Part shown: piece after piece, positions 1-10,568 of the stretch | How positions within the stretch are numbered: position 1 is the first letter of the stretch | How the letters are laid out: the number at the start of each line of letters is the position of its first letter | Origin: Dendrocalamus latiflorus | Lineage: Eukaryota > Streptophyta > Magnoliopsida > Poales > Poaceae | Assembly: GCA_017311315.1 (NCBI GenBank) | Contig: CM029669.1 | Location: forward strand, 10,379,698-10,443,697 | DNA length: 64,000 bases | Direction of reading: 5' to 3' | The notes under the pieces: model-generated | What the model saw: only the letters and a program-made list of their open reading frames with translations | The model's database searches: none | Told to the model about the DNA's origin: nothing | Program-made: the position numbers and the translations under genes

Positions 1-2091
1 TCTCATTTTCGGGTGTTTGCTTGCAAGTGCTTTATTCTGAAGTCTGGGAACCTAGACAAGTTCGAGTCACGTTCTTGTGATGGTATCTTTCTAGGTTACT
101 CGCCTTCTTCGCGGGCGTATAGGGTCTGGAACTGCGAATCTAGTAAAATGGTAGAGACCTGTGAGGTGACCTTTGACGAGGCCAGTCCGGGGACTAGGCC
201 CGACATCTCAGGTTCTTTAGAGCAGTCCGAGACCATCGTCGTGGATGATGAGGACGATGGAGATGAGGGTTGTCTACCCGATCCCGTCTTTCATCCACCC
301 CTCGAGGTGCCCTCTTCCACTGCACCTCGAGGCGATCAGCCCATGCCTTCTGCTTCTTCTGGAGCTAGTGGCTCTGTTCCTACCTCGTCAGCTCACGAGG
401 TAGAGGCCATTTCTTCTTCTCATCCTGGACCTCCCCGACATATCCAGAAAGCTCATCCTTCAGAGCAGATGATTGGAGACCTTTTCGAGCGTGTGACCCG
501 CTCAAAATCTAGCTTATCTCAATTCTGTCTCCATTCTGCCTTCATTACTTCTTTCGAGCCCAAAGATGTTTCTCATGCTCTTTCCGACGAGTCTTGGGTC
601 AATGTCATGCATGAGGAACTAGAAAATTTTGAAAGAAACAAGGTCTGGTCGCTTGTCGAGCCCCCGCGAGGTCACAATGTCTTTGGGACTAAGTGGGTGT
701 TCAAGAACAAGCAGAGCGAGGATGGGGTCGTTATTCGAAACAAGACTAGACTGATAGCTCAGGGTTTTTCTCAGGTCGAGGGTCTAGACTTCGAGGAGAC
801 CTTTGCCCCTGTAGCTAGACTTGAAGCCATTAGAATTCTGCTTGCCTTTGCAGCTTCTAAGGGTTTCAAGCTTTACCAGATGGATGTCAAGAGTGCCTTC
901 CTAAATGGCTTCATTGAGGAAGAAGTCTATGTGAGACAGCCTCCTGGTTTCGAGAACCCCAAATACCCAAACCATGTATTCAAGCTTTCCAAAGCTCTGT
1001 ATGGACTTAAGCAAGCCCCTCGTGCTTGGTATGAGAGGCTTAAGTCCTACTTGTTGAGTCATGGTTTCGAAATGGGTAAAGTAGACAAGACCTTGTTCAT
1101 CCGTAGGCTTGGCGATGACCTTCTGCTCGTCCAAATCTATGTCGATGACATCATCTTTGGCGGCTCTTCCCATGCTCTGGTTTCACAGTTCTCGGATGTC
1201 ATGAGCACCGAGTTTGAGATGAGCATGATGGGCGAGTTGACCTTCTTCCTTGGCTTCCAAATCAAGCAGACTCGGGAGGGTACTTTTCTGCATCAGGGCA
1301 AGTACACTCGTGACCTCCTGAGACGCTTCGACATGAGTGATGGTAAGCCTGTGTCAACTCCGGTGGCCTCTACGGCCTATCTTGACCCAGATGAGGATGG
1401 CAAGCCAGTTGATCAGAAAGAGTACAGAAGTATGATCGGCTCCCTTCTTTACCTCGCTGCCTCGAGATCGGACATACACTTTTCAGTGTGTCTGTGTGCT
1501 CGGTTTCAGGCTTCTCCTCGCGTATCTCACCGCCAGGCGGTGAAGCGCATCTTTGGGTACCTTCGAGCTACCATTGACTATGGTATCTGGTACTCTTCCT
1601 CTTCCTGTCTTTCCTTGAGAGTCTTCTCGGATGCAGACTTTGCTGGCTATAGGATAGATAGGAAGAGCACTTCTGGCACCTGCCAATTCATTGGCACTTC
1701 TCTTGTTTCTTGGTCTTCGAGGAAGCAGTCCGGTGTTGCACAGTCCACTGCAGAGGTCGAGTACGTTGCCGCAGCCAGTTGCTGTAGCCAGGTACTTTGG
1801 ATGGTTTCGACCCTGCGGGACTTTGGGTTAGCTCTAGACAGTGTTCCACTCTTCTGTGATAACACGTCTGCTATTAACATTGCTAAGAACCCCGTGCAAC
1901 ACTCTCGGACCAAGTATATTGATATTCGATATCACTTCCTTAGAGACCATGTGGAGAAGGGTGACATTGTGCTCCAGTTTGTGGAGAGTGACCACCAGTT
2001 GGCTGATATCTTTACAAAGCCTTTGGATAGCTCGAGGTTTTCAGCTCTGCGGGGAGAGCTTGGGGTGGTTTGTCCTTATGGACTGTTGTGA
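1..2091 (+). CDS. Ty1/copia pol polyprotein, C-terminal part (integrase end, RT, RNase H)
   Basis: The frame is open from base 1, so the true start lies to the left; the first in-window Met is at 13. Residues are counted from that Met. The integrase C-terminal signature DGIFLGYSPSSRAYRVWN sits near residue 23. An acidic, Ser/Pro-rich linker follows. RT starts near residue 205 (KVWSLVEPPRG, then KWVFKNK) and has the catalytic YVDDIIFGG motif near residue 375. RNase H has DADFAG near 537, a later Glu in STAEVEY and CDNTSAI near 615. The frame has no stop or frameshift over 2.08 kb, which is unusual for this window and suggests A is the youngest insertion in the left cluster. The product would be an autonomous polyprotein processed by the element's own protease in cytoplasmic particles. 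Antisense and out-of-frame ORFs over this segment are shadows. Confidence 0.92.
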   Translation, partial: SHFRVFACKCFILKSGNLDKFESRSCDGIFLGYSPSSRAYRVWNCESSKMVETCEVTFDEASPGTRPDISGSLEQSETIVVDDEDDGDEGCLPDPVFHPPLEVPSSTAPRGDQPMPSASSGASGSVPTSSAHEVEAISSSHPGPPRHIQKAHPSEQMIGDLFERVTRSKSSLSQFCLHSAFITSFEPKDVSHALSDESWVNVMHEELENFERNKVWSLVEPPRGHNVFGTKWVFKNKQSEDGVVIRNKTRLIAQGFSQVEGLDFEETFAPVARLEAIRILLAFAASKGFKLYQMDVKSAFLNGFIEEEVYVRQPPGFENPKYPNHVFKLSKALYGLKQAPRAWYERLKSYLLSHGFEMGKVDKTLFIRRLGDDLLLVQIYVDDIIFGGSSHALVSQFSDVMSTEFEMSMMGELTFFLGFQIKQTREGTFLHQGKYTRDLLRRFDMSDGKPVSTPVASTAYLDPDEDGKPVDQKEYRSMIGSLLYLAASRSDIHFSVCLCARFQASPRVSHRQAVKRIFGYLRATIDYGIWYSSSSCLSLRVFSDADFAGYRIDRKSTSGTCQFIGTSLVSWSSRKQSGVAQSTAEVEYVAAASCCSQVLWMVSTLRDFGLALDSVPLFCDNTSAINIAKNPVQHSRTKYIDIRYHFLRDHVEKGDIVLQFVESDHQLADIFTKPLDSSRFSALRGELGVVCPYGLL

Positions 2092-3732
2092 GAGGGAGCT
2101 TTGTGCTTTACTGCTTTGTTATATTGATTATGCTCTTACTCTTATCTGTTGCATTGCATTTTGGGTGCATTCGAGTTTAGTCCTTCTAGCACAGGTTAGA
2201 GTGTTTCTCTAGTCTAGTTGCTTAGACGTCTTCCTCTCGTCTTGTGATCTAGGGTTCTGCTCTGTTAGCCGCTTCTCCTGTCTCTCTAGGTTGAGCTTGC
2301 TCACTGCTTTTTAGGTTCTAGCGAGGGTCGGGCCACCCTCGGGTAGACAGGGTACGTGTTTGCTCCTTAGTGTGCTAGATTACCGGCTAATAGTCCTAGA
2401 GTCATATGGGGTAGATGAGAGTCAGTCTGAGCCATAGTATCCTCTATATCTCATCTATGCTTTAAGAACTGCCTGTTTCTGTTTTCTTTGCCAGTTTCTC
2501 GATTTTATTGCTTTGGTTCAAGGAGAGTTCATTTGGGAGCTTCTGGAGCTTAATATTAACCTAACTCAACTTGAAATAAAAGTTGCATCAATTTTAGCAT
2601 TTCGCATTGTAATATAACTACATTGAGCCTTGATTATTATCCTGTTATGACATGTTTACAATGCGTTGCACCTTGCCATGACCTGTGCTTACTTGCTAGA
2701 TTGATCGTGACTTTATATGTGTAGTTTAGTCTTTGCCATGATTAATTGCTTAACACTGCATAACTTGAATTAACTCATGTCATGTTAGCATTTGAGACTA
2801 GTTTGCCTTTAGTTATCCCTTTATGATTCATGCCATATCAAATAGGCTGAGTTGAGCCTTGAATCTTTGTTGGGCGTTAGATTGAGCTATGCTAGTATCT
2901 TGATGGCACATGAGTTAGTACAATCTTCTAAAGAAAGCAAAAAGATCTCTTTTGTGCGAAAAAATTGATTTCACCAATTCTTTCTCATGAGACGGCTTGC
3001 CATTGCACTAGGCATGAACTCAGGGGGAGTTTTGGATGACCTAGATCATCTTCTTAAGCTTATCATTTGGAGTGGTCGCATAAGGCTTGAGATCTAGCAC
3101 ATGACAAAACAAAAATCTAGTTGGAAACAATCATGAGATTTCAAAAGAAAAAACATGTCAAATGTGCTCAATTTGCTTAATTATCAAAATTTACAAGTAC
3201 TTGAACAAGTGTCTCATTCTTAAACTTGTAGCACTCTAATTTGCTCAATTCTACTTTTTTTGGTTCCATTTAACTTATTGACATGGCCTGCATCATCCTT
3301 GGATACGTTTAGCTAGACTATGATCATCGATAACTTGACATGCTAAGCATTTCAACTAAATTTCAGATTGTGATCTTACGGCTTAGCTTGATTATACATG
3401 TCTTGTCATGATCTTGATAGCTTTCTTATGAGTTATGCCTTGGTGTAGTACTCATTTGGTCAAATTGGATAATCTTCATGGCTCTAATTGCTTAAAATAA
3501 ACAAACTTCAGCCATTTCATGCAGTATTCATCCAATAAAAAAGTCATTTGGGAGCCTTCTAGAGCTTTGGAGAAAAATTTGCTCTTTCTGTTTGTTGCTC
3601 TAGTGTTCCTTCTGTCAACATGGTCATTAGCTTCACTATCTTCTTGTGGACCATGTTTGACTTCCTTCTTGCATTTCAAACTCTTCTTTGTGCTTTTTCT
3701 GCGTTTGTCAATATACTCATCAAGGGGGAGAT
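2092..3732 (+). other. Element A 3' non-coding region with internal polypurine tracts
   Basis: No supportable coding frame is visible between the pol stop and the LTR. The stretch is AT-rich, with an internal AGGGGGAG tract at 3022-3029 inside a block (about 2790-3060) that is closely repeated in element B (about 9330-9610). The true primer for plus-strand synthesis is the AAGGGGGAGAT tract at 3722-3732, abutting the LTR. Sireviruses are known to carry such repeated polypurine tracts, sometimes with an env-like frame; no env-like frame is visible here. Confidence 0.7.
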
Positions 3733-5511
3733 TGAGAGACCATGTGGTCATGACTCCATGTGAATGATGAGTAATTGACAAAGGTTTAGGATAGTCGAGT
3801 TTGGTTTGTGAGGTCGGACCATGTTGTTGCGCGGTGCAACGGGCTCGGTCGGACTTGGTCAAACCGGGTCGTATGGGATTAGGATGCTTATTCCATTGTT
3901 TCGACAGGTTTGGACTTCGTCATGAGTAAGTATGATGTGCTAATGCTATTTATGCTTTCATGTATCGAGCGGTGCTGTTTGATGTGTTTCTTGTCTGTGT
4001 TAGCTGCAGGACGTCAAGGCGGAGTCGTGGCGAGACACGGTGGACCGGACTAGGCGCAGGTGGCGCTGAGGTCAGAACGGTCGGGAGGTGTCGAAGACAG
4101 CGAGGGCTCGAGGTGGCTGCGAGGCTTGCAAGGCAAGAAATGAGGAAGCTTTCTAGAAGGTGCGCGAGGGGCGTTTTGGTGAATACGCAAAGCTGCACTA
4201 AAGGAAGTGGATTGTGGGTAAAGCGCAAAAGGTTAATGGGTAAAGTAATGGTGAACCCATTAGTGGAGGCTATAAATATAGATGGTGTTCTCTAGTAGTC
4301 TTCATGGCTTTTAGGGAGAAATAGTGTGCTGAAATTGTGAGAGTGGGTGTAAGAGTTAGGGTTTTATTTGTGTCTCTCCATGGTTGTATGAGATAGGGTG
4401 GTGTTCTTGATCTCCTAAGCATGTATGGGGACTTGTTAGTGGGAGATTGAGAGAGATGAGCTGAACAACTATGTAATCATTCCTCTTATTTAATCATGTA
4501 TGTCTCCGTTTCCGTTTTCAAGAAATCCTTGGTTTAGTGCTATGGCCTCAAGTTTATCCCTTCTTATTTATTATTCCCTGTTCACTGTTCTTCTTTGAAG
4601 TCTCTATCTCCTCTCGAGTGATTTAGCAGCAGTTTTTTATTCTATTTGCCTTCTTGCTTAGTTTGCTCTCTGTACTCCTTTTTGTTTGCAGTCGGTTGGG
4701 TGATATTCTAGCAGTGAAATTCACAGTTGGCCATTGGTTTCTTTTGGTCTGTAGTCACCTGTGTTTTTTGCCATTTTATGCTTCCATTTCGGCAGCTCCT
4801 GTGGGAAGTATCTTGCTGTCCCGACAGGCATTAATGGCAGTTATTCCATTGTGTTCTTTGTCGGCAGTGCATACTCATTGATCTTTGCTCTCAACTGCTG
4901 TTCGGTTTGCATTAAGCTTTGGTTTCTTGTTTCCCTTCTTGGGAAGCAGTACATTCATTGCTTCCTTTCAGGTTTAATTGGCATTTTCAGCTGCTCAACA
5001 GTAATTGCTCTCGGATATGCACTCAATGGCTTGCATGCAGTCCTGTGTGGCAGCAGTTTTGTGCTCTTTTTAGGACCATTCGGCAGCTGCAGCAAAGCTG
5101 CTTTTTATTTTGTTTTTGGCTCTTTGGCAGCAGCTAGTACTCGTGGCCAACAAGGAGTTCAGTTGCATGCTTTTGCCTTTTAATTCTCAGTCTGTAGAGA
5201 AGCTCATCTTGTGATCTCTTCTTCTCTACAAAGTTTTGGCCAGCACATCTTTTTGAGCAGTAGTATAGTTTCAGTTGAGTTTGCAGCCTTGGGATTCTCT
5301 CTTTAGCAGTCTCCTTCTCTTTACTGCAGCATTTGAGTTGTGTGAGTCAAGTCATTTGTTTGGCCAGCAGTAGTACTTAAATCTTGTGAGCGAACTTGAT
5401 CTCTCCTTCATAGCTCTTTAGCTATCGGAGGAGTCGGTGAAAATACTTGGGGCGATTTATTAAAAGACGACATTCACCCCCCCCCCCTCTGTCGCCGTTT
5501 CCGATCCATCA
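3733..5511 (+). repeat. 3' LTR of element A
   Basis: The 1779 bp LTR starts TGAGAGACCATGTGG directly after the polypurine tract and ends CCGATCCATCA. A TATA box (TATAAATA) is at 4271-4278, so U3 is about 540 bp. It is closely related to the solo LTR at 36980-38665, and more distantly to that at 18800-20942. The strongest conservation is a block of about 200 bp just upstream of TATA (about 4000-4200). A C-run plus CTCTGTCGCCG precedes the 3' terminus in the same way as in the two solo LTRs. Short ORFs inside it are not conserved as genes. Confidence 0.88.
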
Positions 5512-6344
5512 GATGTACACATTGTTGAGTTTTGCTTTCGTCGTGTCAAGCATGAGCATCAAGTTCGTTGTCAAGCTTCCAGGAACACACATCACCAATC
5601 TTATGGCATGTGTGAACCTAGCACCGACACGAGGTCTTCGTGATTGTCCTAAGGGACTTCTCCTTTGAACAAGGATTGTGTTTTGTCCTCTCAGACCATG
5701 TCTCCTAGTAGATCTTTGTACCATTACTCATTTGTGGGAATGATGGACATCATATAGACTTTTGCTTTCAACATGCCAAACGCATACGATGAGTTCATGC
5801 CTCTAGGTCTCCAAGTGTGCATAGCTTTTCTCATGGCATGAACACTCGTGAGCCTAGCATAAGGGCTCATTTTTTTGATGGCTTCTTTGACACCTTTTCT
5901 AGTAGTGTTGGGCGGAGCCGTAAACTTGATTCTCATGATTTTGGTTTTATTCCACATACTGTCCCAATGAAGGATTTTCGCCATTTCTGATGTGGTGGAC
6001 CTCGTTTTCCCCATTGAGGTGTGCACCCACAACTAGGTGGAGTTGTGAGTTCTTTTAGTGCTCTTGTTGGTACTTATCTTGGTGCTTACAAGTAAGGCAT
6101 TCGCCGTTTTTCCAAAGATGCCACTCGTTTTTCCCAGCAAGTTGTCCATTTGCGGCGTGCCTCCAAGATTGATTTTTCTTGCGTGAACCATCTATTACAT
6201 CATGCTAACTCGTATACTTCTAGTGTTGGTGTGTCCAAGTTTTGGATTCTGAAGTACTTGCTTACTAACCCTTCGGAATCCAAGACTCGGACACCTTGTT
6301 CTTCTCATATGTACGTACCAAGAAGTGGGATGGAGAACATGTGA
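5512..6344 (+). pseudogene. gag C-terminal remnant of element B
   Basis: Starting at the insertion point, one frame reads a half zinc knuckle (HIVEFCFRRVKHEHQ), so A landed in the nucleocapsid region. A second degenerate knuckle (CGNDGHHIDFCF) is near 5737-5775. Near 6236-6344 the frame reads WILKYLLTNPS, matching WIPKSYLTNPS of element C near 26960. Stops and frameshifts separate these islands, so no functional protein is made. The product would have been a Gag nucleocapsid binding element RNA. Confidence 0.55.
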
Positions 6345-9300
6345 TTGATTAGGATCTGGTCGTTTGATTCATCACATGATTGAAACATTTGATAGTTCTC
6401 TACTCACTTTGATGGCCTCCAAGAGGATGTGCTTTTACGTTTGGCGTTATTACTTATTTTGTGGGCTAATTGTTCATGTTTTGTGGATATATGAGCCTTA
6501 TCTTAATTGAACCATATGCATGTATTTTTCTTGATATATATTAGCATGCTTTTGTTAGTCTTTCGCTTAGGTATCCATATGTCATATTATATGCATTAGT
6601 TTGTTGGATGCTTAAGTTTTGACTTGATTTCATGAGCATAAGTTACTTGTTGATGTGTGTATTTGGAGTCAAGTATTATCATGATTTTGTGCTTTATTGT
6701 ATCTATCCTGTTTTATTACCTACATCTTGCTCCTTATGTCCATTCACCATTATTAATGTATGTTAGCGTATTTTTTATGATTTTTGTTTGTCATGATGTA
6801 TGCCTACATGATGTGTGTTTGATTATGAACATTTTGAGCTCGATTACATCTTGGATGGCCTTCTATATCATGATGCTACATTTGTTCATGCATGTTTATC
6901 ATTTTTGATTCATGTGTACATACTTATACTTGTATCCATACTGACATATGCTTTTATGGCTTTTCTTTGTCATGTGCTATGTATGTATTAGTTGGTGATT
7001 CATTGAGATGCATGTATATTATGAGCTTATTTATTTCTACTTTAGCATGAAAATAGTCTGTATGACATCTTTGGTAGCTTTATATTGTGCTTATGCCTAA
7101 ATATCATGAGAAATTTTGTTAGTCCATAAGCTTCTTCTAGATTTCGTTTGTATTAGGATTTGTTGTCCTAAATGATTTGGTGAGATCTAAATAGAGCTCG
7201 TGTAGGGGATGTGTTCTTTGTTATTTATACTTATCATGGTAATTTTGTTGTTATATGTTTCAGTACTGGATCTACACTTGTATATCACTTACCCCAGTAC
7301 TAGGACACCAGTTGTTCCTGTATTTGAGTTACAGGTTGTGGATGTGAAGGGGAGACCATGTGGCATGTGTGGATGCTTTGGGTCTCTCACCTCCTTTGAG
7401 CTTCTGGTAGAGGTTTCAATACATCTTACGATGCAGTTTCAATTAGCTTTCACCACATCAACTACACCACATTACCAAGCGATGTGATAGAAGGGTAGTT
7501 GGAGCTTCCTTCTTTTTAGGCTGGTTTTTAGGAAGAGTTTACTTCTTGTGTATTATGTATTATGTTTTTGCTTGTGTTTCATGTATTCATATACTTGCTT
7601 GATGTTATTATACCATGTACTTGCATAATTTGCTCCATGACATGTTTTCTGTATACATGGTATTATGATACATCAATTGTGGATATATGATATTTTTTAT
7701 TGCCATTAGCATGAGCTATTCTAGTTCATCATTTGTCATCTTTTTCTTGCTCATATGTGCATAGGCTAAAATTTTGATCACGATTTTCATGTAGGCTTGA
7801 GCTTGGCTTTTCATCATGAGCTTGTGTTATCTTGATATATTCACTACCATGTTTTGTAATATTTTGCTCTAAGTATCCATGTATCTATTAGACATCCACA
7901 TTAACATATTTTTCTCTTGATCCTTGTTAGCATAATTTAAGCATGTTTTATTTTTTGACATGTTCTACGCTTATATGATGCTGATAATATAAGTGGCATT
8001 GTTAATTATGAATAGATGAGCTTTACCATAGCATTTCTTGCATATTTTGTCTTTGACTATGTGCTTGTTATGCTATGTGTCTTATTGCTCATATGCTTCA
8101 TATCTACCATGGATATACATAGAGCGTGATTTATCTCTATAGCAAGTAGTATTCATGTTTTGCTCATTGCCATATTATGTACATTCTTGTTCATGCTCAA
8201 ATTTTTTTTGCTTATGCTTATATGAACATTAAATTGTTATTGCCTACATCTCACTTTATATTATAGTATTCTTACTTGTCATGTGTCTTAGAAGGGGATT
8301 TACATATCAATCTTCACTAACCCTAATTCCAAGGCACAAACAACTTTTTTTCTTGTGATATATGCTTTACAAGAGATATGGAAGACCAAGTGTGTAGTAT
8401 TGCAGCTGGGCACCAGGGGAGTGGTCAGACCCCTTGGTTAGCTTTTAAGCCTTCTTCTTTCTCATTCTAGCATCCGGTGATGGATATCAATCTTAGGATG
8501 CAACTTGGCTCAACTTCTACTCCTTCGACTGTATCTCACTGCCAAGCGGTGCGACGCGGATTTGTGTCCTACGCTTTACTTTTATTCTTGATTCATGCCT
8601 TGCATATCATTAGGGGCTTTTGTAATTCGAGGATTAGTTGGGTTAAAAATAGGATCACTTCTTGCATGAGTCTCTCTTAGGCACATTTTGGGTCTTCTTG
8701 GTTGTGTTTTCCTCTAGTCTAAGCCGAGCTTACTTCTTCAATCACTAGTATCTAGTAGTGGGGATTTCTAGTATTTTAGACTTGCTCCTTTGCTGTGAGT
8801 CATCCCCCTCCTAGAGACCATGTGGAGTATAGAGCATAAATCTCTTTTTTCTTTTAGCCATTCCAGCCATTCCTTGTGAGGAGAGAGTTTGAGGAGTGAC
8901 TTTTACAAGTTTAGATCTTTTTGAGCTATTTCTTCCCTTGCAAGTACTTCTAGATGTTTTATCTTGCAGCTTGTTCTTAGGGGGAGCTCGATCCTTCTTG
9001 TTTCTCAGGTGGTATGTTACAATTTGTTTCTTTTTGTAGTTAGGAAGTTTTATCTTATTGCTTCTTTTTGCATCATGCATCCATGGCATTACATTGTGAG
9101 ATATATATTTAGACAAGAACTTTGACTATCACTCAACTGTGATGTAATTCTAATCTGATATTGCTCATACCATATTATGCATACTTAGCTAGTTTTGTCA
9201 TACTTTTGTATGTATGATTAAATCTTTGTCATGCTAGCTTAATTTGTAAACTTAAACTAAAATTCACAAATGGTATCAATTATTGCAATTGGTATTTTTT

Positions 9301-10568
9301 TTAAAATTTTGTAAGGTTAGATATTTTGACTAATTTACTCTCTAGTCATCCTTTTATGATATATGCCATGTCAAAAATGATCACTTCAATCTAGAATATA
9401 AATTAAGCTTTAGATTGAGCTATGCTAGTTCTTTATTGAAGTATAAGTTAGTATTAGCTCTTTGTTCTTGAGCTAAGTCAAGAAAATATAAAATGATCTT
9501 TTTTATGCGAAAATACCGATCTCACCAATTCTTTCTCATAAGACGGCTTGTTATTGCACTAGGCATGAACTCAGGGGGAGTTTTGGATGATCAAGACCAC
9601 TTCTTTAAGCCTCTTGCTTGGGGTGATCGCATAATGCTTGAGATCTAGCACATGTCTAAGAATATAAAAACTTATGAAAAATGAATTTTCAAAAAATGCC
9701 AAATGTGCTAGATTTGCTCAATTCCAAGTGCTTGAACAAAATGATTTAATATTAATCTTGTAGCCTTCTTGACATGGCTTAGCTCATACTTGGATACCTT
9801 TAGATAAAATTGTCAATTTTGAAACCTTGCTTACCTATAAATTAATTTGAATGCTTTCAATTATGCTATCTTGCCTAGATTAGTTATATCTACCTCATCA
9901 TTATTTGAATAGCTTTGTATGCATCTTATACTTCAAGTAGTATCCTTTTAAGTTGAACTTCACTATGAACAATTTTCAAAACTCTTTAGGTTTTGCATTT
10001 CATGCATGTATACATGCTCTCTCTTATGCTTCAAATAGTGTCACGCATATTTTCAGGGGGAGCGTTAGCCCTTAATATCCATATTGCCAAAAGGGGGAGA
10101 ATGCTAAAGAAAAATATATTAAGGGGTGAAAAAATTGCATAAAGGGGGAGAATAAGAATACACATTTTTTGTGATATAAGTGGTATTAGTTGTAAAATTG
10201 CTAATTGGAACCTAAAAATGCCAAAATAAGATATTTGAGTGAGGGGTAGCTTTGTTGCATATCATTGTTCCCTTTTGCATTTTTGGCTCATTCTCTTACT
10301 ATGAAAATGGTCGTAGTGGGCAATTACTCTTTTCTTTAGACCATGAGTAAGATTGAGTTTTTGTAAGATTTTAGGTGGGATTTGGAGCTTTTATGAAAAA
10401 CTTGCGCTTTCTTGATGTTTGCTCCATTTCACACTGTCAACATGGTCGTGATTTCTTCTTTCTCTTTCAAATGAACCATGTATGCTCTTGGCAACTTTTT
10501 GCTTTTCAAAAACAAACTTAATTTCTTACCTTTTTGGTGTTTGTCAATATAATCATCAAGGAGGAGAT
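6345..10568 (+). other. Element B non-coding spacer with repeated polypurine tracts
   Basis: This AT-rich spacer lacks credible ORFs. It carries AGGGGGAG-type tracts at 8979-8986, 9573-9580, 10055-10062, 10091-10099 and 10141-10150, and a degenerate terminal PPT (AAGGAGGAGAT) at 10558-10568 just before the LTR. The segment about 9330-9610 is clearly homologous to about 2790-3060 of element A, including the phrase AGGCATGAACTCAGGGGGAG. A diverged copy of pre-spacer sequence also seen in C (27080-27160) lies at about 6360-6440. Confidence 0.6.

Larger units (their letters stand above)
1..5511 (+). mobile_element. Sirevirus-type Ty1/copia element A (3' part)
   Basis: This is the 3' portion of an LTR retrotransposon whose 5' LTR, gag and protease lie left of the window. 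Visible in order are the integrase C-terminus, RT and RNase H (1-2091), about 1.6 kb of non-coding sequence with GGGGGAG tracts, and a 3' LTR (3733-5511). The Sirevirus assignment rests on the pol sequence type, the long 3' non-coding stretch and the repeated polypurine tracts, which are known traits of that lineage. The sequence to the right (5512 onward) is the gag of another element, so A is inserted inside element B. The expected right-hand target duplication would be the five bases GATGT at 5512-5516, but the left copy is outside the window. Confidence 0.85.

Noticed and set aside
2092..3732. Env-like gene downstream of pol in element A
   Set aside because: Some Sireviruses carry one, but no frame longer than about 130 codons with membrane or coiled-coil features is seen here.
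3960..4295. An Arg-rich ORF shared between LTR A and the solo LTR at 37186-37449, with a parallel antisense ORF
   Set aside because: It lies in U3 upstream of the TATA box. Both strands stay open, and the match reflects nucleotide conservation of the LTR block, not a protein.
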